Below are positions 43,149-51,954 of a DNA stretch of 64,000 nt, piece after piece. Where the stretch lies: assembly GCF_036429475.1 (NCBI RefSeq), contig NZ_CP144125.1, positions 1,922,001-1,986,000 of the forward strand, in the 5' to 3' direction. The DNA is from Halalkalicoccus sp. CGA53 (GTDB lineage Archaea; Halobacteriota; Halobacteria; Halobacteriales; Halalkalicoccaceae). The stretch's first letter is position 1. Every line of letters begins with the position of its first letter. Under the pieces are notes generated by a model. The model had not been told where the DNA came from. It worked only from the letters and a program-made list of their open reading frames with translations, and did not search any database. The position numbers and the translations under genes are program-made.

Positions 43149-43231
43149 ATTCCCTCGGTGTTGTTCTTTCGGAACGCCGAATCGATGCTCCGATTCCAGA
43201 AGAGCACCCCAACTCGGGCGTACAGCGCTGC

Positions 43232-43636
43232 TTATCGATGTGGAGACTGCACGCAGAAGCCGTTTCCTTCGGGATCGCGCATGACGGTCCAGGTCTCGGT
43301 ATAGGGGCCGGTGGTCTCCGTTTTCGTCTCGACGACCGTCGCTCCCAACTCGGTCAGCCGCTCGATCTCGGCGTCAGGATCCTCGGTGTCGAGGTCGAGG
43401 TGGATCGGAATGTGTTCGGGGGACGACCGTGGCATCTTCTTGAAAAACAGGCGGGGTCCACGGCCCGCTGGATCGACGGCCGCAGCGGCTGCGTTGAGAT
43501 CACCGCCTTCGGCTTCTATGGCCTCACGGAGTTCTGGCGGGGCCTCCTGTAGCTCGTAGTCGACTGCTCCCGCCCAGAACTCGGCGAGGGTCTCGGGGTC
43601 GTCACACGCGAACGTTATGTTGCCGATCGACGCCAT
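43232..43636 (-). CDS. VOC family protein
   Basis: The 134-residue protein has two glyoxalase-like units: GNITFACDDPETLAEFWAGAVDYEL (His replaced by an acidic-rich strand) and IPIHLDLDTEDPDAEIERLTELGATVV followed by WTVMRDPEGNGFCVQ. Gln and His near these positions leave metal binding uncertain. The family is close to the PhnB-like and DUF-type VOC proteins. A perfect palindrome overlaps the start codon. Confidence 0.84.
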   Translation of the reverse strand: MASIGNITFACDDPETLAEFWAGAVDYELQEAPPELREAIEAEGGDLNAAAAAVDPAGRGPRLFFKKMPRSSPEHIPIHLDLDTEDPDAEIERLTELGATVVETKTETTGPYTETWTVMRDPEGNGFCVQSPHR

Positions 43637-43649
43637 GACAGTGTGTCAT
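43635..43649. promoter_or_regulatory. Perfect 6-3-6 palindrome at the VOC start codon
   Basis: ATGACA-GTG-TGTCAT overlaps the VOC start codon. A TATA-like stretch (GGTGGTATAT on the minus strand, 43650-43659) lies immediately upstream, so a bound repressor could block initiation. The TATA is closer than the usual 25 nt, so the exact start of transcription is unclear. Confidence 0.35.
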
Positions 43650-44160
43650 CATATACCACCAAATCTGTTACTGCCACCTCGTCACCTCGGTTTCCCAGGA
43701 CGAACACCGGTCGGAACCTGCATATTCCATCCGTGCTCTATTCTCGGACCCTATTCGGTACGTCCTCCGAACGACCTCCGTACCCGATAGAACGGCCACC
43801 GTTCTATTCGCAGCGGTTGTGAGCACCTGGTTCACCAGCCGATGGGTGAAACCAACCCAACCGTTGCGCATTGAGGACGGGGCGGAGGCGCTGGACGCAG
43901 TCACCGGAGAGAGGCGCTCGCTTCCCGACCACGACGGGACTGTTTCGGAGACGAGTCCGGGGAGCCAACGGACGGACGGCGACGGAATGACATTCGTACA
44001 CCGACGGTACGTTCCGTTTCTGATGGATGGATAAATCGTAAATCGAGCGACCGGGCCACCGCCACGCAACACGCCAATCCCTCGCCACAGGCCGTTTGAC
44101 CCCGATATTCCGGAGAGCAGGCGAAAAAGTATTTCTCATTGTCGATCGTGTAGATTTGCT
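43637..44160. other. Intergenic region, weak coding signal only
   Basis: Between the divergent VOC and hydrolase genes lie 524 bp. The best frame (43819-44034, GTG start) is polar, without clear haloarchaeal third-position bias or a recognisable domain, so it is not called. AAAAAGTATTTC (44124-44135) lies about 27-37 nt before the hydrolase start and is a likely TATA region. Confidence 0.5.
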
Positions 44161-45003
44161 ATGGCTTACATCGAGACGGCCGACGGCGTTCCGCTGTACT
44201 ACGACGAACGCGGCGAGGGCGAGACGGTCGTGCTGGTCCACGGCTGGAGCTGCGACTCGGAGTTCTGGTGGCAGAAGAATGCCGACGCGCTCGCGGCCGA
44301 CCACCACCTCGTCACCTACGACCTCCGGGGCCACGGCCTCTCCGGGAAGACCGACGACGGTCACAGCATGTCCGGCTACGCGGCGGACCTCGAGTTCCTG
44401 ATGGAGGAACTCGACCTCTCGGACGTGACGCTCGTCGGCTGGTCGATGGGCGTCCCGGTCATCCTGACCTACCTGGAGGAGGTCGGCGACGAGCGGGTGC
44501 TGGCGCTCGGGCTGATCGACCAGACCCCGAAGTTCTTCACCGACGACGAGTGGGAGTTCGGGCTCATGGGCGAGTTCTCCGAGGAGGGGATGGAGGGACT
44601 CGCCGACGGGATCGAGGCCGACCGAGCCGAGACGGCCAAGCCGGTCATCCAGGCGTTCTTCGGCGAGCCGCGCTCGGACGAGGAGCTCGCGGAGATGTAC
44701 GCCCGGACGACGCTGACCCCGAGTTCCGTCGCGGCGTCGCTGCTCAGAGACTTCTTTCCCATGGACTTCAGGGAGCAGCTCGCCGAACTCGCGCTCCCGA
44801 CGCTGCTCTGTTACGGCGAGCAGAGCGTGGTCTTCCCCGGCCCACTCGGCGAGTGGATGCACGAGCAGATCCCAGACTCCGAACTCGTGCTCTTCGACGA
44901 GAGCGGTCACAGCCCGTTCTGGGAGGAGCCCGAGAAGTTCAACGAGAGCCTGAGCGGGTTCGTGAGAGGGGTCGCGGAACGCGAAGCGGTGAATGCGGAC
45001 TGA
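44161..45003 (+). CDS. Alpha/beta hydrolase
   Basis: The 280 residues form an alpha/beta-hydrolase fold: VVLVHGWSCDSEFWW (oxyanion region), YDLRGHGLSG, the nucleophile elbow GWSMG (Ser near residue 95), an acid in the LLCYGEQSVVF strand region, and the catalytic His in DESGHSPFWEEPEKF (about 251-265). It probably hydrolyses esters, lactones or similar; the substrate is unknown. AAAAAGTATTTC just upstream gives a leaderless-type promoter. Confidence 0.87.
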   Translation: MAYIETADGVPLYYDERGEGETVVLVHGWSCDSEFWWQKNADALAADHHLVTYDLRGHGLSGKTDDGHSMSGYAADLEFLMEELDLSDVTLVGWSMGVPVILTYLEEVGDERVLALGLIDQTPKFFTDDEWEFGLMGEFSEEGMEGLADGIEADRAETAKPVIQAFFGEPRSDEELAEMYARTTLTPSSVAASLLRDFFPMDFREQLAELALPTLLCYGEQSVVFPGPLGEWMHEQIPDSELVLFDESGHSPFWEEPEKFNESLSGFVRGVAEREAVNAD

Positions 45004-45225
45004 GGCGGTGAAGACGGACCGAGATGGCGATCCCCGTCCGAGCCGAGCGGACGGTCCCGGCCGTCGTGTGAGACCGGCCCGTCCCCGTTCGTGGTTCGCT
45101 GTCTGTAGGCGGGTTTCCCCGGGATAACGAGTCGTTACTCCGAACCGACGCACGGTCGAGGAGGCTGTCGTGGTGGAAAGCCGATCGTTCGGCCGGCGAC
45201 GGAGATCCGCTCGCCGGTTCCGTCG

Positions 45226-47418
45226 CTACCGGCGGCCGCGTTCGAGGATCGCACCGTCCTCGCCGACGGCCACGTCGAGCGCCGTACCCGCGATGACGAC
45301 GTCCTGCAGGTCGGCCGCCGTCGGCGTCCCGTCCTCGTCCCAGCCGTAGAGCGTCCACGAGACCGTCGTCCCACTGCCTCCGGCCGCGACGCCCCGGTCG
45401 CGCCCGCGGTCGATCCCCGAGAGCGCCTCCTCGCCGGCGTCGAGCTTCGTCCAGACGGCGCCGTTGAACCGGAAGACCGAGCCGTCGCCGCCCGCGGCGG
45501 TCACGTCGTCGCTCTCCTCGGCTGCGACGTCGTTCATCGCGACGGAGCCGCCGGAGACGCCGATCGTCTCCCAGTTCTCGCCGGCGTCGTCGCTGCGGAA
45601 CACCTCCGAGTTCGTGTCCGAGGCGTAGACGGTGTCGCTCCCCGGGAGGAACGACGCGCCGGCGATGCTGGAACCCCCGCCGGGTTCGACGACCTGGCCC
45701 CACTCGACATCGTCACCGGTGTACTCGCCGGGCAGCGCCTCGCCGGAGCCGTTGAGCAGGACGATCCGTTCCTCGCCGGCATCGCCGCCGACAGCGACGG
45801 CCCCCCAGGTGCTCGTCTTCTCCTCCACGTCGCCGTCGCTCCCCTCGACCTCCGGTGCGGTGTAGTCGGCGAGTTCGTCCTCTCCGACGTCGTAGCGGCC
45901 GATCGCACCGCTCCCGCCGGCCACCCAGACCGCGTCGCCATCCTCCGTGGCGGCCGCGTCGTTGAGCGGGTTCGACCCCCCCGACGGGCCGTCCTCCCTG
46001 ACGACGAACCAGTCGCCGTCCTCGCGTCGGAGGATCCGACCCTCCTCGCCGGCGGCGACCGGGACGGCTCCCGCAGCCACGCCGTAGAGAGCGCTCTGAA
46101 CCGGTGAATCGACCTCGTTCCACGTGCGATCGGCGAGCCGCAGCGGCGAGACGTCGAACAGTTCGAAGTCGTCGTCGCCGAACTCGGCGTTCGTCTGCGG
46201 AAGCGGCCCGCCGGTCACGTCGAAGTCGACGATCCGACCGGCGAGGTCGAAGACGTGTTCGTCGCCGTTTCCGAGCGTGCCCGTCACGGTGCATTCGTCG
46301 ACGGTCGCGTCGTCCTCGCCCGTTTCGACCTCGACCTCACAGCCCTCGACGAGCTCGAGTTCGTAGTCGACCGACGCCGGGACGTCCTTCGTGAGCCGGA
46401 GTCGCTGGGGCAGGGCGGTGTAGTCCCCGCGCTCGACGGCCGTCCCGCCGGTCCCGACGGCCGCGTCCGGGAACTCCCCTACCGTGTCGAGATCGACACC
46501 GAACAGGTCGCCCTCACTCGGCTGGTCGATCCGCTCCCAGTCCGCTTCATCGTCGGAAACCGTTCGTTCGTACATGTAGCCGCTCGCGCCGACCGCGAGG
46601 CCGTCCTCGCCGTCCCTGGAGACTGCGAACACCGTCTCGCTGCCGACGTCGTAGTCCCGCCAGACGGTTCCGTCGTACTCGTAGACGAAACCGTTGCTCG
46701 CTACGACGGAAACGTCGTCCTGGTCGACGACCGCGAGGTCCTGCAGTTCCTCCTCCGCCGACTGGACGCCGACCCCCTCCCACGACGCCCCGCCGTCGGT
46801 CGTCTCGTAGACGGCACCCTCGGAGTCACAGACGAACCCCTCATCGCGCGAAAGGAACGAGACGCCGTTGATCGTCGTCCCGGCACCGGGTTCGACGACC
46901 GTACCCCAGTCCACGCCGCCGTCCTCCGTCACGTCACCGGGGAGCACCTCACCGGAGCCGTTCGCGAGCACGACGCGCTCTTCGCCCGCGGGCCCGGCCG
47001 CCGCCAGTGCGGTCCACGTACTCGTCTTCTCGCCCTCCTCGTCCTCCGGACTCGGCCCGGAGTAGTCGGTCACCTCGTTCCGGAGGGTGTCGTACCGCCC
47101 GACGACGCCGCTGCCACCACAGAACCAGACGTGCCGGCCGTCGTCGGTGGCGGCGACGTCGTTCAGTTCGTTCGCGTCGGTCGTCGGCCCCGTCTCGAGG
47201 ACCGCCTCCCAGCCGGTGGTCCGTCGGACGAGGACCAGACCCCCTTCGCCGACGGCGTACGGCCCCTCGCGAGTCCCGACCACCCCGGAGAGGGTCGCAT
47301 CGGTGGGGGTCGGCACGTCCGCCCAGTCGGCGCCCGTGGCGACCGCCTGCCCCGCCAGCGTCGTACTTGCCGCCGCGATGCCGGTGAGCTTGATGAACGT
47401 CCGTCGGTCGGTATTCAT
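45226..47418 (-). CDS. Secreted BNR/YCF48-like protein with internal duplication
   Basis: The 730-residue protein begins with a Tat signal (DRRTFIKLTG). It then has two homologous halves. Half one (about 31-330) and half two (about 433-730) both contain LNDxAAT-DG, W-GGSG-GRYD, KTSTW-A-A, NGSGE-LPG and VVEPG-G segments in the same order. Short repeats with SW/NWE motifs suggest a beta-propeller of the BNR/YCF48 type. The intervening region (about 335-432) is beta-rich and not repeated. It probably acts outside the cell; the ligand is unknown. Confidence 0.78.
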   Translation of the reverse strand: MNTDRRTFIKLTGIAAASTTLAGQAVATGADWADVPTPTDATLSGVVGTREGPYAVGEGGLVLVRRTTGWEAVLETGPTTDANELNDVAATDDGRHVWFCGGSGVVGRYDTLRNEVTDYSGPSPEDEEGEKTSTWTALAAAGPAGEERVVLANGSGEVLPGDVTEDGGVDWGTVVEPGAGTTINGVSFLSRDEGFVCDSEGAVYETTDGGASWEGVGVQSAEEELQDLAVVDQDDVSVVASNGFVYEYDGTVWRDYDVGSETVFAVSRDGEDGLAVGASGYMYERTVSDDEADWERIDQPSEGDLFGVDLDTVGEFPDAAVGTGGTAVERGDYTALPQRLRLTKDVPASVDYELELVEGCEVEVETGEDDATVDECTVTGTLGNGDEHVFDLAGRIVDFDVTGGPLPQTNAEFGDDDFELFDVSPLRLADRTWNEVDSPVQSALYGVAAGAVPVAAGEEGRILRREDGDWFVVREDGPSGGSNPLNDAAATEDGDAVWVAGGSGAIGRYDVGEDELADYTAPEVEGSDGDVEEKTSTWGAVAVGGDAGEERIVLLNGSGEALPGEYTGDDVEWGQVVEPGGGSSIAGASFLPGSDTVYASDTNSEVFRSDDAGENWETIGVSGGSVAMNDVAAEESDDVTAAGGDGSVFRFNGAVWTKLDAGEEALSGIDRGRDRGVAAGGSGTTVSWTLYGWDEDGTPTAADLQDVVIAGTALDVAVGEDGAILERGRR

Positions 47419-47704
47419 CGTTCGCCGGCGATGAGGACCGCCACCACCGGAAAAGTGCGTCCTGCACGTGAAGGCGATGCGAGACGTTCCCGTACGGCAC
47501 GGCCAGCCGAGACGACTACCGGTCCTCCCGAGTCTACCGGATCGGCCGTAGCGGCCCCACGTCTCCGATTTCCTCGACCGAGGGGGAGGGGACCACGTTC
47601 GCGAGGTGGTACGTCGTCACGGGTGAGGTGTTCCGGAGGGCCGTACGGGTTCGCGTTCGTCTGCCGGGCGAGGCTATACCCGTCCGCCCGGGCTACGTGG
47701 GGAC

Positions 47705-48100
47705 ATGGGAGACGACGATCTCGAACTCGACGAGGACATCGGCGAGGCGACCATCGTGTACGAACACCCCGAGGAGGGCACCGTCGAACAGGAGGTCCCG
47801 AACGAGCACATCGCGTACTTTCAGGACCACTGGCTGATCAAGACGGGCGAGGACGAGGACGGTCGCGACCTCGTCCGACGGATCCCCGCACAGCGGGTCC
47901 ACTACGTCGAGCGGACCGTCGAGCGGTTCGAGGAGGAGGTGAAGACCCTGCGGGACCAGGTCCAGTCGTTCGCCAAGGACATCCGGACGAAGCTCCCGGT
48001 CGGCGGCGCACGCGGTGGTCAGGGCGGGGCGGACGACGGGTCGGTCCACCGGATCGACGTGGAGTTCGACGACGACGAGGACCACCCGAGAGAGCCCTGA
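47705..48100 (+). CDS. Conserved haloarchaeal protein with C-terminal coiled coil
   Basis: The 131-residue acidic protein has an N-terminal beta-rich part (about 1-68: ATIVYEHPEEGTVEQEVPNEHIAYFQDHWLIKTG) and a helical segment (about 70-105: VERTVERFEEEVKTLRDQVQ) likely to form a coiled coil, then a polar tail. No motif identifies a function. GCTATACCC (47669-47677) lies about 28-36 nt upstream and could be its TATA box. Confidence 0.7.
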   Translation: MGDDDLELDEDIGEATIVYEHPEEGTVEQEVPNEHIAYFQDHWLIKTGEDEDGRDLVRRIPAQRVHYVERTVERFEEEVKTLRDQVQSFAKDIRTKLPVGGARGGQGGADDGSVHRIDVEFDDDEDHPREP

Positions 48101-48126
48101 ACGGGCCGAGGAGTCCCGTAGGGTCG

Positions 48127-48198
48127 TACGGACTGCTGTCCCTGTGGTCCGCTCGCTCGGAGAGGCTGGTACCGGAACGGACGGAGGGCAGTCAGTAT
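48127..48198. repeat. Palindromic element C
   Basis: The left arm TACGGACTGCTGTCC pairs imperfectly with the right arm GGAGGGCAGTCAGTAT. The centre GAGAGGCTGGTACCGG is nearly the same as in element B, and the left arm (ACGGACTGCTGT) differs by one base from B's left arm (ACGGACCGCTGT). Both elements are in the same orientation and have almost equal lengths. C lies between two tandem plus-strand genes, starting 27 bp after the upstream stop. Confidence 0.8.
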
Positions 48199-48254
48199 CA
48201 GGGAGCGCACCGCGGTTCGGCCCGGAGGACCGGGCCGCGAGAGGGACATAGCTT

Positions 48255-48569
48255 ATGCCACTGGATCGCACAGCCAGAGCCGTGTCCGAGGAATCGCCGT
48301 CGACGGAGCTTCGACTCCCCACCGACACGCAGCAGTTCGCGTTAGTCACCGAGATCCGGGACGGTGGGCACGCGAGGCTTCGCTGTGCCGATCGGATCGA
48401 GCGGACCGGGAAGGTGCCCGTCCGGCTCAGAAACCGGGTCTGGATCCGCGAGGGGGATCTCGTGCTGGTCGAGCCGTGGGGCTGGGAGAGCGAGAAAGCC
48501 GAGATCGTCTGGCGCTACACCGACCGGAACGCGGAGCGTCTCCGGAGCGACGGCCACGTCTCGCTGTAA
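48255..48569 (+). CDS. aIF1A-like protein (paralogue of translation initiation factor 1A)
   Basis: The 104 residues contain the S1-like domain of IF1A (TQQFALVTEIRDGGHARLRCADRIERTGKVPVRLRNRVWIREGDLVLVEPWGWESEKAEIVWRY pattern, about 26-90). Canonical aIF1A has a basic N-terminal tail; here residues 1-20 are short and mixed. The conserved core and the W-G-W-x4-KAEIVWRY motif support the family, but it is more diverged than typical aIF1A, so it may be a second copy with a specialised role. Confidence 0.82.
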   Translation: MPLDRTARAVSEESPSTELRLPTDTQQFALVTEIRDGGHARLRCADRIERTGKVPVRLRNRVWIREGDLVLVEPWGWESEKAEIVWRYTDRNAERLRSDGHVSL

Positions 48570-48647
48570 CGACGAGCGCCGTCGCTGGTCGTGTAGCCTG
48601 CGGAAAAATCGGTGAGTCTGTCGGTTATCGGGCGTCGAACGCGGCGC

Positions 48648-48842
48648 CTACTGGCGCTGGACGTTCGTCGCGCGCGGGCCCTTCGGGGCCTGCTCGATGT
48701 CGAACTCTACTTCCGTTCCCTCTTCGAGGTCGGGGCCGCCCACGTCTTCCATGTGGAAGAACACGTCGTCGTCCGCGTCGTCCGTCGAGATGAAACCGTA
48801 GCCGCCTGTGTCGTTGAAGAAATCAACCTTGCCTTTCGCCAT
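48648..48842 (-). CDS. cspA: Cold-shock domain protein
   Basis: The 64-residue single cold-shock domain has RNP1 GGYGFIS (about 13-19) and RNP2 DVFFHM (about 26-31), with GKVDFFN at the start. It binds single-stranded nucleic acid and acts as an RNA chaperone. It is almost identical in layout to other haloarchaeal CspA proteins. Confidence 0.95.
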   Translation of the reverse strand: MAKGKVDFFNDTGGYGFISTDDADDDVFFHMEDVGGPDLEEGTEVEFDIEQAPKGPRATNVQRQ

Positions 48843-48866
48843 TGCAACTCAAGGGAGATGAGCCAG

Positions 48867-48878
48867 GGTAATAAGGCT
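48867..48878 (-). promoter_or_regulatory. TATA box of the cold-shock gene
   Basis: On the minus strand GCCTTATTACCC lies 25-36 nt before the ATG. The strong match and spacing support abundant leaderless transcription. Confidence 0.7.
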
Positions 48879-49065
48879 TCCGCGGGTCGGGCTATCGTGG
48901 CACCCGGCGGCGTCGAGCGGGACCGCAGACGGCAGTGAGACGCGAAAGGCGCCACTGGACGGGCGGTTCGTAGGGATCGTAGGAGGTCGTAGTCCCTCGA
49001 TCGCAGATCGAACAACACCAGTGAGATATCTACCTGAGAGACCCGGGTGGCTACGATGGTCCCTC

Positions 49066-49797
49066 TCAGTCGTCGGCGAGGCTCGGGTGTGGCGTCGGCT
49101 CCTCGTCGTGGGCTTCGGCGAGCCACTCGCACATCGCCTCCCTGGCCGTTTCGGCGCGCGCCCGACGTTCGTCGTCGTCGATCTCCTCGATTCCCGGTGG
49201 AACGTCGATCCCACGGTCGGTGAAGTAGCCCTCGGGGACGACCCAGTCGTTGTAGAAGTGGACGTCAGAGTCGTGGATCAGCGTCAGCGCGACCGACGCG
49301 CCGTGGCCCGCCGCGATGACCGTCTGGTGGTACTCCTTCGCCATGCGCCCGGCGGCGTAGAGCCCCTCGGGCGTCGTCCTCCCGTCGGCATCGGTCTCGA
49401 CGAACCCCTTGTTCCCCCGTCGGTCGAGGTCGACGTCGAGCGCCTCCAGGTAGCTCGAGTCCGACCAGGAGGCGACGATCACGTAGGTCGCCTCCAGCGT
49501 CGTCCCGTCCTCGCAGACCGCGGTGAACCCCTCCCCGTCGTCGAGCTGGGTGATCCGACCCTCGTGGAACGAACAGCCCGCCCCCTCGGCCTGCGCGCGG
49601 GTCATCTCGAGGAAGAGCCGCGGGTCGATCCCCATCGGGAAGCCGGGGTAGTTCTCCAGGTGGGCGTTCCGGCGGAGGATCGACTCGCCGTCGTCCACGA
49701 TCAGCGTGTCGATCCCCGCGCGCGCGGTGAAAATACCTGCGGTGAGCCCCGCGACGCCGCCACCGACGATCAGCACGTCCTCCGTCTCGTCGTCCAT
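49066..49797 (-). CDS. Thioredoxin-reductase-like flavoprotein without a redox CxxC
   Basis: The 243 residues begin with the FAD dinucleotide fold VLIVGGGVAGLTAGIFTARAG (about 8-28), DDGESILRRNAHLENYPGFP (isoalloxazine region), and the second nucleotide-binding stretch around ATYVIVASWSDSSYLEAL. The FAD motif near the end is GLYAAGRMA. No CxxC pair exists, so it is not a classical disulfide reductase; it may be a single-component oxidoreductase. It is 26 bp downstream of the NIS synthetase gene on the same strand. Confidence 0.84.
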   Translation of the reverse strand: MDDETEDVLIVGGGVAGLTAGIFTARAGIDTLIVDDGESILRRNAHLENYPGFPMGIDPRLFLEMTRAQAEGAGCSFHEGRITQLDDGEGFTAVCEDGTTLEATYVIVASWSDSSYLEALDVDLDRRGNKGFVETDADGRTTPEGLYAAGRMAKEYHQTVIAAGHGASVALTLIHDSDVHFYNDWVVPEGYFTDRGIDVPPGIEEIDDDERRARAETAREAMCEWLAEAHDEEPTPHPSLADD

Positions 49798-49822
49798 ACC
49801 CTCCCCTCGGGTCGACCCCGCG

Positions 49823-51868
49823 TTAAAACTGTGGCTCCCCGGGAGCCGAGAGCGGGTTCGGGACCTCGCTCGTGACGTACTCGTGGCACTTTCCCGCGAG
49901 CCGCATCGCCGTCAGCGCCTTGTGCGTCGCGCGATCGGCGAACAGCGCCGCCCGATCTCGTTCGACTCGCTCTCCGGGTATCGACGAGGCCGCGAGCGCC
50001 TCGAACGTCTCCGCACACCGCGAACGGGCGAGGGACCAGCACTCGGCCTCCGAGAGCGACGTCGACCGCGAAACCGCGTCGAAGACGGTCGCGAGCTGGT
50101 TCTGAAAGAGCGCGTAGTAGAGCTTCTCGTAGAGGTCGATTTCGGTGTCGGCGTCGAGATCCGAGTCGGGATACGGATCGAGTCCGAGACCGTGTACGGA
50201 GAGGCGCTCTCCGAGGAGGCGGATCCCGCCGAAATCACGAACCAGGGTCGCGACCGGTCGGCCCTCCTCGACCACGAGGAGCGAGTTCTGTGCGTGTGAC
50301 TCGAGGGCGATCCCGTAGGTCGTGAGGAGCGCGAGCTGGTCGGGGATCGTCACCTCGAGATAACGCTCGACGAACGACGAGGCCGCGCGTCTCCCCTCCG
50401 TTATCCCCTCTGTCTCGGCGAACCGGTCGATCACGTCCCGGACGATCGGGCGGCCGGTCGTGGGTGATCGGGCCGAGAGCGCCGAGACGGCGATCGGCGT
50501 CCGCTCCGAACCGACCAGGGGGTGCGAGACGGGGTTCTCCCGGAGCAGCCCCGAGAGGTGGCGGGCGTCGTCGAACGCCTCCCCCTCGGTGTGGACCCCA
50601 CCCGGCTCGTAGTAGCACGCCGCGGCGGGTTCGTCGAGGGGTCCAAGCGTCTCGAACGCCTCCCGCTCCCGGATCGTCGCGAGCAGCCTCGTCACCCGCG
50701 GGCCGTTCGCGACCGCCTGTGGCGAGACCGATCGGACGACGTTCGTCGTCTGGACGTCGACCGCGAGTTTGAGGTGCGGGAGGGCTGTCCCCCCGTCGGT
50801 CGGGTACGGGACGACCGTCCGGAGGTTCGAGAGCGGCGTCGCCGGGTGGCTGTAGGGGACGAGGACGATCCTGCCGTCCGCACGCTGCTCCGCGTATCGC
50901 TCCGGCAGCACGTGGTGGTACTGCCAGGGGTGGACCGGGATCACGACGTACTCTTCCGAACCGCTCCCGGCAGGGAGCGCCCGCTCGGTGGCCCCCGAGA
51001 GCCCGTCGAACGCCTCGAACAGCCGTTCGGTGAGCCCGCGCTCGCCCGAGCGGGAGCACATCGCACACTCGCGTCGGACCGCCGCGAACCGGACGTCGAT
51101 CGTCGGGGCGAACTCGGGTGCGTAGGAGAGGGACTCGACCGCGCTCATCCCGCGTCGGAGCTTCGCGCCGTAGTGGTACGGATGCCCCTCCGTCGCGAGC
51201 CGTTCGAGCGCGGCGCTGGCGTCGGCGCCGGGGAGCGCGGAGAGTCTATCGAGGACCGACGAGGCGTCGCCGACACGGTCGTCGAGGACGGATCGGACGA
51301 GCCGTGAGAGCGCGAGGTTCGCGACGCTCTCGTCGAGTTCGTTCCGAACACGCGCCGCCTGCTCGTCGCTCGAGAACGCGCCCTCCGCGACGAGCGGGCC
51401 GATCAGCTCCCGCGGGTGGACGAGTCGTTCCCTCCGGTCCGCGAAACAGCGGTAGACGTCGCCGGTGAGTCGCGCTCGACCGTAGCCGTGAGTCGCCTCG
51501 ACGGCCACCGCGACGGCCGATCCGTTCTCGGGAAGCGGACACACCGTCACCCGATCCGTCTCGGGTACCCGAGAACGAACCGCGCGAACGCACTCGACCC
51601 CACCCGAGTGTCCTAGGACCGATGTGATCGGTTCCGGAATCGGACCGCCCACCTGAACCGTGACCGGGTCCACGAGACCGTCGGGATCACCGCGGAGCAG
51701 CCCGGTGAGAAACCGGTGGGCGATCTCCCGGCGTGCAGCGGGCAGGAGGGAGAGGTACGCCTCCTCCGGGGGAGATGAGATGTCGTGGACCCGGGCGTAG
51801 TACGTCGCTGCGGCGAACGCCTCGCGTTCGGCGTCCGTGGCGAGCCGATCCGGGTCCCCGGTTGCCAT
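49823..51868 (-). CDS. IucA/IucC-family NIS siderophore synthetase
   Basis: The 681 residues match NRPS-independent siderophore synthetases: HPYHYGAKLRRGMS (ATP-binding HPxxK-type region), VIPVHPWQYHHVL, PYSHPATPLSNLRTVVP, PHLKLAVDVQTTNVVRS, and the C-terminal FhuF-like segment with ALESHAQNSLLVVEEGRPVATLVRDFGGIRL. These enzymes condense citrate or a carboxylate with an amine through an acyl-adenylate to make hydroxamate or carboxylate siderophores. No decarboxylase, monooxygenase or siderophore transporter lies in the window, so the product is unknown. Confidence 0.87.
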   Translation of the reverse strand: MATGDPDRLATDAEREAFAAATYYARVHDISSPPEEAYLSLLPAARREIAHRFLTGLLRGDPDGLVDPVTVQVGGPIPEPITSVLGHSGGVECVRAVRSRVPETDRVTVCPLPENGSAVAVAVEATHGYGRARLTGDVYRCFADRRERLVHPRELIGPLVAEGAFSSDEQAARVRNELDESVANLALSRLVRSVLDDRVGDASSVLDRLSALPGADASAALERLATEGHPYHYGAKLRRGMSAVESLSYAPEFAPTIDVRFAAVRRECAMCSRSGERGLTERLFEAFDGLSGATERALPAGSGSEEYVVIPVHPWQYHHVLPERYAEQRADGRIVLVPYSHPATPLSNLRTVVPYPTDGGTALPHLKLAVDVQTTNVVRSVSPQAVANGPRVTRLLATIREREAFETLGPLDEPAAACYYEPGGVHTEGEAFDDARHLSGLLRENPVSHPLVGSERTPIAVSALSARSPTTGRPIVRDVIDRFAETEGITEGRRAASSFVERYLEVTIPDQLALLTTYGIALESHAQNSLLVVEEGRPVATLVRDFGGIRLLGERLSVHGLGLDPYPDSDLDADTEIDLYEKLYYALFQNQLATVFDAVSRSTSLSEAECWSLARSRCAETFEALAASSIPGERVERDRAALFADRATHKALTAMRLAGKCHEYVTSEVPNPLSAPGEPQF

Positions 51869-51954
51869 CGCCGTGGGTTCGAAAGCGGGCGGCTTATACC
51901 CAGGCCATGACGCGGAGACCGAACACTTAGGGTCCAGTCGTCGGTACGGAGGGC

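Noticed and set aside
43819-44034. A 71-codon GTG frame in the gap before the hydrolase
   Set aside because: Mixed codon use and no recognisable motif; could be a remnant but not supportable as a gene.
45004-45100. GACGGACC...GGTCC-like repeats after the hydrolase gene
   Set aside because: Reminiscent of the palindromic family but without matched outer arms or the central block.
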